Shown here piece after piece: positions 37,793 to 45,287 of a stretch of 64,000 nucleotides of DNA. Each line of letters opens with the position of its first letter. The stretch's first letter is position 1. A program made the translations under genes and the position numbers. The stretch is taken from the NCBI GenBank assembly GCA_020635055.1, contig JACKAN010000011.1, positions 54,038 to 118,037 of the forward strand, written 5' to 3'. The notes under the pieces were generated by a model. The model was not told the DNA's origin and did no database searches. It saw nothing but the letters and a program-made list of their open reading frames with translations. Source of the DNA: Pseudobdellovibrionaceae bacterium (lineage in GTDB: Bacteria > Bdellovibrionota > Bdellovibrionia > Bdellovibrionales > UBA1609).

Positions 37793-38173
37793 ATGGATAT
37801 GGAAATATTAAGAAAAAAGATAAGTACATTTCGAGGAAAAAGTGGACGAGTTCGAATTACAGATGACCAGTTGTATATGGAAATTTTATCAGCTTGGGAG
37901 CAGTGGTCAGGAACGACAAAAGATTTTTATAAATCTGTTGGTGTGAGTAAGACGGGTATGGCAGGAATAATAGGAAAAGCCAAGCGCATGCGTAGAGAAG
38001 GTCACTTTCCAGTTGAGACATTTAAGGAAGTACGAGTGGAATCACCCACAACAAGTGAAGACAACAGCAAGTCGCCGATAACGATGAAGTGGGAAAGGGG
38101 AAGGGTGATTCGCTTTTCCCAGGTAGACCAGTTGGTGGAATTTTTAAATAAAGTGGAGAAAAAGGTGGCATGA
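37793..38173 (+). CDS. tnpA: IS66 accessory protein TnpA
   Basis: 126-residue protein with an N-terminal HTH-like region (EILSAWEQWSGTTKDFYKSV then GVSKTGMAGIIGKAK) as in IS66 TnpA. It is needed together with TnpB for IS66 transposition; its precise action is unknown. GGAGGTG precedes the ATG, and its stop overlaps the tnpB start by 4 bp (ATGA), indicating coupling. Confidence 0.85.
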   Translation: MDMEILRKKISTFRGKSGRVRITDDQLYMEILSAWEQWSGTTKDFYKSVGVSKTGMAGIIGKAKRMRREGHFPVETFKEVRVESPTTSEDNSKSPITMKWERGRVIRFSQVDQLVEFLNKVEKKVA

Positions 38174-38571
38174 TAGCGATTAATCGCAGAACCAAGATTT
38201 ATGTAAGTAAAGAGCCAACGGACATGCGGGCCAGTTACGACACCTTGTTTAGCAAGACAAAGAATGTGCTGGAGAAGGATCCCTTCTCTGGCCATTTATT
38301 TGTTTTTATAAATAAGAGGCGTAATGCTTGTAAATGTCTTTTCTATGATGGTACGGGTTTAGTGCTGATATGCAAACGAATGGAGCGAGGCCTTTTTAGT
38401 CGCATCAATCCATTTTACGATAAAGAGGTTGTACTAACACAGGCGGAGTTTTCTTTATTTTTTGAGGGTGCAGATTTAGAGAAAAGATTTATTGAAAGTC
38501 CAAGTGAGATTAAAAAGATAAATAAAAATAAATGCCGCAGTGGGAGCGAGTTGCAAGAAACATTGATATAA
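38170..38571 (+). CDS. tnpB: IS66 Orf2-like protein TnpB
   Basis: IS66 Orf2 signature: INRRTKIYVSKEPTDMRASY, HLFVFINKRRNACKCLFYDG and TGLVLICKRMERGLF. 133 residues, slightly longer than usual because of a Lys-rich tail. Cotranscribed with tnpA and tnpC. Confidence 0.93.
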   Translation: MIAINRRTKIYVSKEPTDMRASYDTLFSKTKNVLEKDPFSGHLFVFINKRRNACKCLFYDGTGLVLICKRMERGLFSRINPFYDKEVVLTQAEFSLFFEGADLEKRFIESPSEIKKINKNKCRSGSELQETLI

Positions 38572-38588
38572 TTATTTAATAATTGTTA

Positions 38589-40121
38589 ATGAATCAACAA
38601 CAATTATTTTCCCCAGTTCCCCGTCATAAACTCGAGTCACTGTCTAAAGAAGAGATGCTTGAGTTTATTGATCTGCAAGGGCGAGTTATAGATACAATCA
38701 ATAAAGATAATGATCGTTTGAGGGTTGCCAATAACGAGCTCAAACAAAAAACTTTATATATAGAAGAGCAGTACATCACGATAAAGAATAAATTTTTTGG
38801 CAAGAGTTCAGAAAAGCAAGCAAGTGCTGAAGACAAGAGAAAGCATCAAAATAAAAACCGCAAGAAGAAAAAGAAAGTTCAACTTCCGTCCCTTCGTTAT
38901 TCGGATGCGCCACTTATTGAGCGCGAAGTAGAGTTACAAGATTTACCTAGCTGTAAGTGCTGTGGAACAGAGATGAAAGACTCAGGGATGACAGAAAACA
39001 GTGAATTTATAACAGTTATTCCCTCTCAATATGTAGTTATCCGTCAGAAGCGCCATAAATATAGATGTGGTAAGTGCCATGGGGATATAGTAACAGCGCC
39101 CGCCCCTCCGAGAATAAAGCCCGGTTCAAGTTACAGTGATGATATGATTATAGATGTAGCGGTGAGTAAGTACTGTGATCTTATTCCCGTGGAGCGTTAT
39201 GTGGGCATGGCTAAGAGAAATGGTTTATTAGACTTACCCCCACAAAGTTTAATAGAGTTAACACATGTATTGGCCGATTTTACAAAGGGTGCCTACGATA
39301 AATTAAAAAAAGAAGTTAGTTCAGAGAAAGTTCTTCACGCCGATGAGACACCTCATCGGATGTTAGAGAGGAATTACAATAAAAGTTGGTATTTGTGGGG
39401 ATTTTCTACACGAATGAGCTGTTATTTTGAGATCCATGATACGAGAAGTGGTGATGTGGCCTCGAAGATTTTAAAGGACTCAGCCTGTGAGTTTTTAGTA
39501 AGTGATGTGTTCTCTGGTTATGGCAAAGCAGTAAAAGTGAGTAATGTCCACCGCAAAGCAGAAAAATTAGTTTTAATAAAAAATGTTTATTGTAATGCTC
39601 ATGCCCGGAGAAAATTTAAAGACTCAGAAAATAAGTTCCCAGAAGAGGCAAAACTGTTCATAGAGATTTATGGCAAAATCTATCGATTGAATAAAATGAC
39701 GAAACGTTGGCCACATAAAACACAGCGGTTGAGAAAACTCATGTTGCCCTTATTTGAAGAAATAAAGTCAAGATCTATGGAGACGTCAGGTGGCTACTCA
39801 ACAAAAAGTTCTATAGGTAAAGCAATGAGTTACTTTCTGAAAAACTATGAGGGACTTACATTATTTTTAGGGAATCCATTAATACCAATAGATAATAACT
39901 CCCAAGAGAGTTTACTGCGCAATCCAGTTATAGGCAGGAAAACTTGGTTAGGCACCCACTCAAAACGAGGGGCAGAAACCAATGCGATATTGTTCTCATT
40001 AGTAGAGTCGTGCAAATTAAATAAGGTGAACCCAAGAGAATATTTTAAAAAACTGGTCCAAGATCTGCACAGTGGCAAGGAGCCCTATACCCCCAAAGAT
40101 TACGCACACTTGCAAAAGTAG
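38589..40121 (+). CDS. tnpC: IS66 transposase TnpC
   Basis: DDE transposase of the IS66 family: an N-terminal leucine-rich segment (IDTINKDNDRLRVANNELKQ), a zinc-finger-like block with CKCCG and KYRCGKCHGDI, then the catalytic core with LHADETPHRML, LVSDVFSGYGKAV, VYCNAHARRKF and the Glu region IDNNSQESLLRNPVIGRKTW. 510 residues from the ATG at 38589. No stop or frameshift, so it looks functional. Confidence 0.95.
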   Translation: MNQQQLFSPVPRHKLESLSKEEMLEFIDLQGRVIDTINKDNDRLRVANNELKQKTLYIEEQYITIKNKFFGKSSEKQASAEDKRKHQNKNRKKKKKVQLPSLRYSDAPLIEREVELQDLPSCKCCGTEMKDSGMTENSEFITVIPSQYVVIRQKRHKYRCGKCHGDIVTAPAPPRIKPGSSYSDDMIIDVAVSKYCDLIPVERYVGMAKRNGLLDLPPQSLIELTHVLADFTKGAYDKLKKEVSSEKVLHADETPHRMLERNYNKSWYLWGFSTRMSCYFEIHDTRSGDVASKILKDSACEFLVSDVFSGYGKAVKVSNVHRKAEKLVLIKNVYCNAHARRKFKDSENKFPEEAKLFIEIYGKIYRLNKMTKRWPHKTQRLRKLMLPLFEEIKSRSMETSGGYSTKSSIGKAMSYFLKNYEGLTLFLGNPLIPIDNNSQESLLRNPVIGRKTWLGTHSKRGAETNAILFSLVESCKLNKVNPREYFKKLVQDLHSGKEPYTPKDYAHLQK

Positions 40122-40152
40122 TGTGTGTCACGTCGACGATTTACGGATTTGA

Positions 40153-40586
40153 TGGTTGGTAAGAACCACAAGTCAGCGGTTCTGGTGGTGACAGACCGCA
40201 AAACCAGGTTCAACAAACTGAGGAAACTTGATGGCAAACATGCAAAACGAATCACTGTGGAAACAGCAAAAGCCCTGAAGGGATTGCCAGTGAAGACCAT
40301 GAGTAATGACCGTGGACAGGAGTTCTCAGACCATCTAGGCTATGAGAAAAAAACAAAGATCAAGGTGTACTTTTGTGATCCCTACTCCAGTTACCAACGC
40401 GGGACCAATGAAAATCGAATAGGAATCCTCAGACAGTATTTGCCAAAGAAAACTGACCTTACAAGCCTGACAAATCAACAGCTTGAGAAGATAGAATTTG
40501 AGATCAACAGTCGACCGATGAAGTGTCTTGACTGGAGGACTCCAATGGAGTTTATGATGGAGAAAAGTTGCACTGGGAAATTGTAG
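40153..40586 (+). pseudogene. IS30 transposase, C-terminal part
   Basis: Continues the IS30 catalytic core: KNHKSAVLVVTDRKTRF, MSNDRGQEFSDH (second Asp), VYFCDPYSSYQRGTNENRIG (Glu) and SRPMKCLDWRTPMEF, the family's hallmark end. The stop codon lies just inside the right end of the element. It lacks its own start and needs the part ending at 37705. Confidence 0.9.
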
Positions 40587-40591
40587 TCAGG

Positions 40592-40947
40592 AGTTTCCTT
40601 AACTCCTCAGTACCTATTCTTTTTCTCAAGCGCCCAAAATAACTATGATCTGGAGTGCGCTCCTCAAGCCCGTATCCACAAAACCATTTGGCCGTATTGT
40701 TTTCTTGAAGGTACTTTTCTAGTTGTCGATCTGACAAATCCTCCCAAAACTGAATTAATAAAGTTTTAAACCCCCTTGTTAATGGCTCTGAGCCTGCACC
40801 CAATTTAGAGTAACAACTCTCAAGAGGAGTCAATAATGTGGGGAAATCAATTAATAAAGATAATCTACGGTAGATATGAGAATCAGGGACAAGCCTTTCT
40901 AGTAAATCATCATACATCTTCAGCTGGGGATCTTCTTTTTTTAACAT
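40592..40947 (-). pseudogene. IS5-like transposase, N-terminal part
   Basis: Contains the N-terminal domain typical of the group: LLIQFWEDLSDRQLEKYLQE, WFCGYGLEERTPDHSYFGRL and RIGTEELRKL. The original frame continues in the piece at 36411-37068. The open frame now extends 40 bases further into IS30 before a stop. The start ATG at 40947 lies about 60 bp inside the right end of the element. Confidence 0.88.
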
Positions 40948-41008
40948 TTTGGAAAAAATAAAATATTCTCTCTTAATTGGCTAGGTATGACGGACTTTGG
41001 CGACAGCC

Positions 41009-41268
41009 TCAAATGTTAAGATATAGAGCTTTGTCCTGAAAGAATTGAGTGTTACGAATTTTTATTATCTGAATCTTATGTTGGGATAATTCATCTTTTC
41101 TCTCTGTTTTTTTGCGACGATCCAATTCATATTTCCATCGGTGGATGACGCTGACATCAAGTGAATACTCACTGGCTAACTGGGCTGTTGTAATTTTTTT
41201 GCATAGTAATCATCTACAATTTTCCGACGCTCTATTTGATTGTAATTGTATTGCTTTCTTTTCGACAT
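41009..41268 (-). CDS. Small HTH transposase-like protein (IS3 OrfA-like), with a frameshift in an A7 run
   Basis: ATG 41268 follows AAGGAG. Frame 0 reads MSKRKQYNYNQIERRKIVDD and stops at 41176 after a run of seven A. Re-reading one base in that run continues as ITTAQLASEYSLDVSVIHRW and KYELDRRK, a helix-turn-helix, to a TGA at 41009-41011. That stop is created by the end of the IS5-like element; before the insertion the same position would have been TAG. It may be a programmed -1 frameshift or a decayed gene. No second transposase gene is seen nearby. Confidence 0.5.
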
Positions 41269-41650
41269 AAACTTATCTCCTTAGGTACATATCAGCACCT
41301 AGTTAATAAGCATTTTTGTTTCAACTTGATACAAAGATTGTGTCCAGCTTAGCAACCGCACTCCAAAGATTGGCATCAGCCACCCCATTCTAAATAACGG
41401 AGAGGCCAAATGTTCTTCCAATTAGAATATTCAGTGAATTGAATTTATAGTTTTCACACCGTTTAGAAATTCCTGCGGCGACGGTGTTTGTTTAAACATA
41501 TTTGTAGTTAGCAAATGGAAAGGGCTTTTCATAAAGACGAAGGCGTGAACCTTGGTAGTATAAACCCAGCTAACATATGGCTTTAGGTCTTGGAATTTAG
41601 TTAAGCGGTGAAGCCGATATGCCAATTAACTAATAATTGATATAACTACA

Positions 41651-41706
41651 ATCTACTTGGGATAATTTTACGCCGAGGTGCGGCCCGGATTCGGAACCTG
41701 GCACCT
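41651..41706 (+). repeat. Dispersed 55-bp repeat, copy 2
   Basis: Begins atctacttgg and ends ggattcggaacctggcacct. The next copy starts 80 bp further on. The region 41016-41650 holds the OrfA-like gene and otherwise no gene that I can support. Confidence 0.85.
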
Positions 41707-41730
41707 GTTTCAGAATGAGACACCAATTCT

Positions 41731-41784
41731 ATCTACTTGAGAGGATTTTGCCGAGGTGCGGCCCGGATTCGGAACCTGGCACCC
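41731..41784 (+). repeat. Dispersed 55-bp repeat, copy 3
   Basis: Direct repeat of the unit at 41651, two bases shorter in its first half and identical over the 33 bases from ccgaggtgcgg to the shared end ctggcacc. An inverted copy lies at 36113 on the other side of the transposon nest. Confidence 0.85.
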
Positions 41785-41896
41785 GCGTAGCGCTGTAAGT
41801 CATTTTGACAAAAAAATGCAAAAAGTCCTAAAGCTTTGGTCGGGTATACCGAATAGATACATGTATCTGATAAAAGTTGTTCGTTTTGGAGGGGAT

Positions 41897-42103
41897 ATGA
41901 GCAGTACGTATAAAAAATTATTAGTTTTAGCAGCTTTTGTAGCTGCACCGATCAATGCTTTGGCTTTTGACTTTGATAAAGAAATTGCCAAACAAAACAC
42001 AGTAACTATTGAAATTAACAACAAAAAGGAACAAAGATCCTTAGAAAAAGACAATGCAGGAGATAAGACTCTTAAAGTAGCCCTTATCGCTCGCAAAAGA
42101 TAA
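41897..42103 (+). CDS. Small exported protein (68 residues) upstream of the Fur-family gene
   Basis: ATG 41897 lies behind GGAGGGG. The signal peptide (KKLLVLAAFVAAPINALA) is clear, and the mature 49 residues are strongly charged (NNKKEQRSLEKDNAGDKTLK). The longer frame to 41756 runs through the dispersed repeat and is not credible. The stop codon lies inside the Fur-box-like site. Function unknown. Confidence 0.7.
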   Translation: MSSTYKKLLVLAAFVAAPINALAFDFDKEIAKQNTVTIEINNKKEQRSLEKDNAGDKTLKVALIARKR

Positions 42104-42117
42104 TGATATTCATTATT
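42099..42117. promoter_or_regulatory. Fur-box-like operator
   Basis: gataatgatattcattatt matches the classic Fur box (GATAATGATAATCATTATC) in 17 of 19 positions and is nearly palindromic. It overlaps the stop codon of the small exported protein and lies 45 bp upstream of the ATG at 42163 of a Fur-family gene, which suggests autoregulation. Confidence 0.7.
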
Positions 42118-42151
42118 GTTTAAGTTGACCTAGACAAGTTAATTTCATAAT

Positions 42152-42173
42152 GTGAGATCCCTATGGATCTCAC
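42152..42173. promoter_or_regulatory. Perfect hairpin around the first ATG of the Fur-family gene
   Basis: gtgagatcc and ggatctcac are 9-base perfect complements separated by ctat; the ATG at 42163 lies across the loop and the right arm. It could be a second dimer-binding operator or an RNA hairpin that controls translation. If it is an operator, the true start is more likely the ATG at 42217. Confidence 0.5.
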
Positions 42174-42648
42174 TATTCATTTAGCCCGCGGGGCACAAAA
42201 TCCACCTGAAAAATTAATGAAACGGGAGCATTGGAGTCATGGTGACTTCAAAAGAATTGTTAGAGAAATGGGGCTCAAAGTAACTTGCCAGAGATTGGCG
42301 ATATTAGAGTCTTTGAGTGTGGGTCGAGCCCATGTCACAGCCCAAGAAGTTTACGAAAGTTTATTTAAACAAAATCCAGAGATAGGATTTGCTACTGTAT
42401 ATCGCTTTTTAAAAAAATTAAAAAATTCTGGGTTCGTTACGGAAGTTCGCATGGGCGGGATGCCAGCCAGATATGAACTCACTCCGCGCAAACACCATGA
42501 CCACTTGACCTGTTCAATATGTGGAAAAATTGTTGAATTTGCCGATGAAACCATTGAAGCTTTGCAATTAGAAATAGCTAAAAAGCATAAATTTCAATTA
42601 ACAGGTCACCTGATGGAGCTTTACGGTCATTGCGAGACCTGCCGCTAA
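42163..42648 (+). CDS. Fur-family transcriptional regulator
   Basis: Ferric-uptake-regulator family. Winged-helix part: MGLKVTCQRLAILESL, HVTAQEVYESLF and IGFATVYRFLKKL (recognition helix). Metal and dimerisation part: HHDHLTCSICGKIVEF with the HHDH site and a CxxC zinc site, paired with CETCR at the C-terminus. The product could be Fur, PerR or Zur type; the Fur-like box upstream favours an iron regulator. The start is either ATG 42163 (161 residues) or ATG 42217 (143 residues); neither has a clear ribosome site. Confidence 0.92.
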   Translation: MDLTIHLARGAQNPPEKLMKREHWSHGDFKRIVREMGLKVTCQRLAILESLSVGRAHVTAQEVYESLFKQNPEIGFATVYRFLKKLKNSGFVTEVRMGGMPARYELTPRKHHDHLTCSICGKIVEFADETIEALQLEIAKKHKFQLTGHLMELYGHCETCR

Positions 42649-42726
42649 AAGTTAAACTTTATAACTCCGAGAGTATAAACACTAAGTCTTTTCTTTTTAA
42701 AAGCAATCAGTTAGTCTCAAACAATT

Positions 42727-45273
42727 ATGGCACATACGGATTATAATGGCATCACAGTAAAGGGTGCTCGCGAACACAACCTTAAAAATGTGACTCTTCA
42801 TGTTCCACGAGATAAAATAACCGTCATCACCGGTTTGAGTGGAAGTGGAAAGTCCAGCGTGGCTTTTGATATTATCTATGCGGAAGGCCAAAGACGTTAT
42901 GTGGAAAGCCTTTCTGCCTATGCTAGAAATTTCATGGAACAATTAAAAAAACCAGATGTGGATTCCATAACTGGTTTGTCGCCATCAATAGCCATCGATC
43001 AAAAGACAACTATCACAAATCCTCGTTCAACAGTGGGGACCACTACCGAAATTTATGATTTTTTAAGATTGTTATATGCGCGTATAGGTCACCCCAAATG
43101 TCCAATTCATCAGTTGGAAGTGAAGAGCCAGAAACCACAACAAATAGTTGAGGATGTTTTTAGTTTAGCCAAAGCTACCAAGTTTTTTGTATTAGCCCCA
43201 GTGGTTCAAGATCAAAAAGGCGAGTTCTTAGCTGAATTTCAAAAATGGGCACGCAAAGGTTTTGTAAGAGCCAAGGTCGACGGACAATGGGTGGAGTTGG
43301 AAAAAGCAAAAAAATTAGCAAAGCACAAAAGGCACAACATAGATCTGCTTATTGATCGTTTGATCGTTGAAGATAAATATAAAACTCGTCTGAATGAAAG
43401 TTTGAATTTAGCTCTCACCATGGCTAAGGGCATGGTAAAAATAGAGCCAGTGGGAAAAGAATCTAAACTCTACTCCATCCACCAAGCCTGTCCTGAGTGT
43501 GGTTATAGTTTTCTCGAACTAGATCCCCGAATGTTTAGTTTTAATAACCCAAGAGGGGCCTGTGCAGAGTGCGATGGCCTAGGGTATATTGAATATGAAA
43601 ATGAGTATGAGGGCGGGGACGAAGAGGGTGCTGAAGACGACTTTGATCCTTACTCCAATGAGTCCTGCGGAGAGTGCAAAGGTGCGCGCCTCAACGCTGC
43701 GGCCAGAAATGTTATTGTCGATGGAAAAAATATTTCACAAATGTCTGAACTACCGGCCAGTGAACTTCTGGAATATTTAAATACTTTACCACTTGTGGGT
43801 ACGGAAAAAATTATTGGTGATAAAATTCTAAAACAAATTAAAGATCGTTTAAGTTATATTGTACGAGTGGGAACGGGTTATCTTTCGCTGAGTCGTCCAA
43901 CAAGAACACTTTCTGGTGGGGAGATGCAAAGGATTCGCTTGGCATCACAAGTGGGATCTTCTTTAATTGGGGTTCTTTATGTTTTGGATGAGCCAAGCAT
44001 AGGACTTCATCCCCGTGATCACCAGCGATTATTGGAGATCATTAAAGAGATACGCGATCGTGGTAACACAGTAATTTTAGTTGAGCATGATGAAGACACC
44101 ATTGCCTCTGCAGACTACGTTATTGACTTGGGGCCTGGAGCGGGAATTTTAGGGGGAGAACTGTTGGTAGAGGGAAGTTTAGAAAAACTTTTGCAAACGT
44201 CACAAAGTTTAACTGCCCAATATTTAACAAAGAAAAAGAGTATTCCACTTCCCAAAGAACGAAGAAAGGGCAATGGCAAATATTTAAAACTTAGCGGCAC
44301 GAAAGGTAACAATTTAAAAAATGTAGATTTAGAAATCCCACTAGGAGTTCTTTGTGGAATCACCGGTGTCTCTGGGAGTGGAAAAAGCACATTGATAATT
44401 GATACTCTTTATAGGATTTGTGCTCAGCACTTTTATGACTCTCATCAAAAGCCAGCCCCCTTCGATAAAGTTGAAGGTCTAGAAAATTTAGATAAAGTTA
44501 TTGAAATCAATCAAAAACCCATTGGTAGAACTCCACGTTCGACACCGGCAACTTATGTGGGAGTTTTACCCATCATCCGCGATCTTTTTGCACGTTTGCC
44601 AGAAGCGAAAATTCGAGGTTACAAGCCTGGACACTTTAGTTTTAATGTTAAAGGCGGACGGTGTGAAAATTGTCAGGGATTAGGTGCTATAAAAGTGGAA
44701 ATGCATTTTCTATCTGATGTTTATGTGGAGTGTGATCGATGCTATGGCACACGCTATAATCCTGAGGTGCAAAGCATAAAATTTAGAGATAAAAACATTG
44801 CAGAAGTATTAAAAATGTCCGTAGGTGAAGCTGAAAAATTTTTTACTAATCACAAAAATATTCACCTCAAATTAAAAACTTTGTGTGAAGTGGGTCTGGA
44901 TTATATTTCATTAGGGCAAAGTTCGACAACAATTTCTGGTGGAGAGGCTCAGCGAACAAAACTATCTAAAGAATTATCAAAAAGAAGTACAGGCAAGACT
45001 CTTTATATACTTGATGAACCCACGACAGGTTTACATTTTGAAGATGTAAGAAAGTTAGTGGAGCTATTGCAAAAATTAGTTCAGCAAGGAAATACGGTAA
45101 TAGTTATTGAACACCATTTAGATGTTATCAAAAATTGCGATCACATTATAGATATTGGTCCCGATGGGGGTAAGGCAGGGGGAGTCATTGTTGCCTCTGG
45201 TACACCTGAAGAAATTTGTCGTGTAAAAGCCTCTGAAACGGGTAAATTTTTAAAAGAAAAACTCAAAGCTTAA
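42727..45273 (+). CDS. uvrA: Excinuclease ABC subunit A (shortened form)
   Basis: DNA-damage sensor of nucleotide excision repair. Two ABC units: Walker A GLSGSGKSS (36-44) and GVSGSGKST (near 547), signatures LSGGEMQRIRLASQ and ISGGEAQRTKLSKE. The first zinc module uses CPEC (255-258) and CAEC (279-282), and a C-terminal zinc finger uses CENC and CDRC. The region before CPEC is long enough for the UvrB-binding domain. Between CAEC and CGEC (314) only about 30 mostly acidic residues remain, where E. coli UvrA has about 120, so the DNA-contacting insertion domain seems to be missing. This explains the length of 848 instead of about 940. Confidence 0.93.
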   Translation: MAHTDYNGITVKGAREHNLKNVTLHVPRDKITVITGLSGSGKSSVAFDIIYAEGQRRYVESLSAYARNFMEQLKKPDVDSITGLSPSIAIDQKTTITNPRSTVGTTTEIYDFLRLLYARIGHPKCPIHQLEVKSQKPQQIVEDVFSLAKATKFFVLAPVVQDQKGEFLAEFQKWARKGFVRAKVDGQWVELEKAKKLAKHKRHNIDLLIDRLIVEDKYKTRLNESLNLALTMAKGMVKIEPVGKESKLYSIHQACPECGYSFLELDPRMFSFNNPRGACAECDGLGYIEYENEYEGGDEEGAEDDFDPYSNESCGECKGARLNAAARNVIVDGKNISQMSELPASELLEYLNTLPLVGTEKIIGDKILKQIKDRLSYIVRVGTGYLSLSRPTRTLSGGEMQRIRLASQVGSSLIGVLYVLDEPSIGLHPRDHQRLLEIIKEIRDRGNTVILVEHDEDTIASADYVIDLGPGAGILGGELLVEGSLEKLLQTSQSLTAQYLTKKKSIPLPKERRKGNGKYLKLSGTKGNNLKNVDLEIPLGVLCGITGVSGSGKSTLIIDTLYRICAQHFYDSHQKPAPFDKVEGLENLDKVIEINQKPIGRTPRSTPATYVGVLPIIRDLFARLPEAKIRGYKPGHFSFNVKGGRCENCQGLGAIKVEMHFLSDVYVECDRCYGTRYNPEVQSIKFRDKNIAEVLKMSVGEAEKFFTNHKNIHLKLKTLCEVGLDYISLGQSSTTISGGEAQRTKLSKELSKRSTGKTLYILDEPTTGLHFEDVRKLVELLQKLVQQGNTVIVIEHHLDVIKNCDHIIDIGPDGGKAGGVIVASGTPEEICRVKASETGKFLKEKLKA

Positions 45274-45287
45274 ACAGTAAAATCCAA

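Larger units (their letters stand above)
37706..40144 (+). mobile_element. IS66-family insertion sequence, apparently complete (2439 bp)
   Basis: Ends are gtaaatcgtc at 37706 and its inverse gacgatttac ending at 40144. The 8-bp duplication ggatttga lies outside both ends (37698-37705 and 40145-40152), as expected for IS66. It holds the usual three genes tnpA, tnpB and tnpC in order, all with open frames, so it may still be active. Confidence 0.95.
37071..40591 (+). mobile_element. IS30-family insertion sequence, split by a nested IS66
   Basis: Inserted in the IS5-like transposase gene. The dinucleotide ag flanks both ends (37069-37070 and 40592-40593), which matches the 2-bp duplication usual for IS30. 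An imperfect terminal inverted repeat is seen, best in ccagtgcaact (37087-37097, and inverted at 40566-40576). Without the nested IS66 it would be 1074 bp, normal for the family. Confidence 0.87.
36236..41010 (-). mobile_element. IS5-like insertion sequence, split by a nested IS30
   Basis: The left end reads gaggctgttgcaaaa from 36236 and the right end is its near-perfect inverse (gaggctgtcgccaaa on the minus strand) ending at 41010. The 5-bp sequence aaatg occurs directly outside both ends (36231-36235 and 41011-41015), a target duplication. Without the nested IS30 and its duplication the element would be 1252 bp with a single transposase gene of 337 codons. The exact subgroup within the IS5/IS1182 range is uncertain. 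Confidence 0.9.

Noticed and set aside
36411..41784. Cargo or defence genes in the transposon region
   Set aside because: All open frames in the nest belong to the IS66, IS30 or IS5-like transposition genes; no passenger gene was found.
41756..41896. Longer 5' end of the small exported protein
   Set aside because: That part is encoded by the dispersed repeat; the ATG at 41897 has a strong ribosome site and is followed by a signal peptide.
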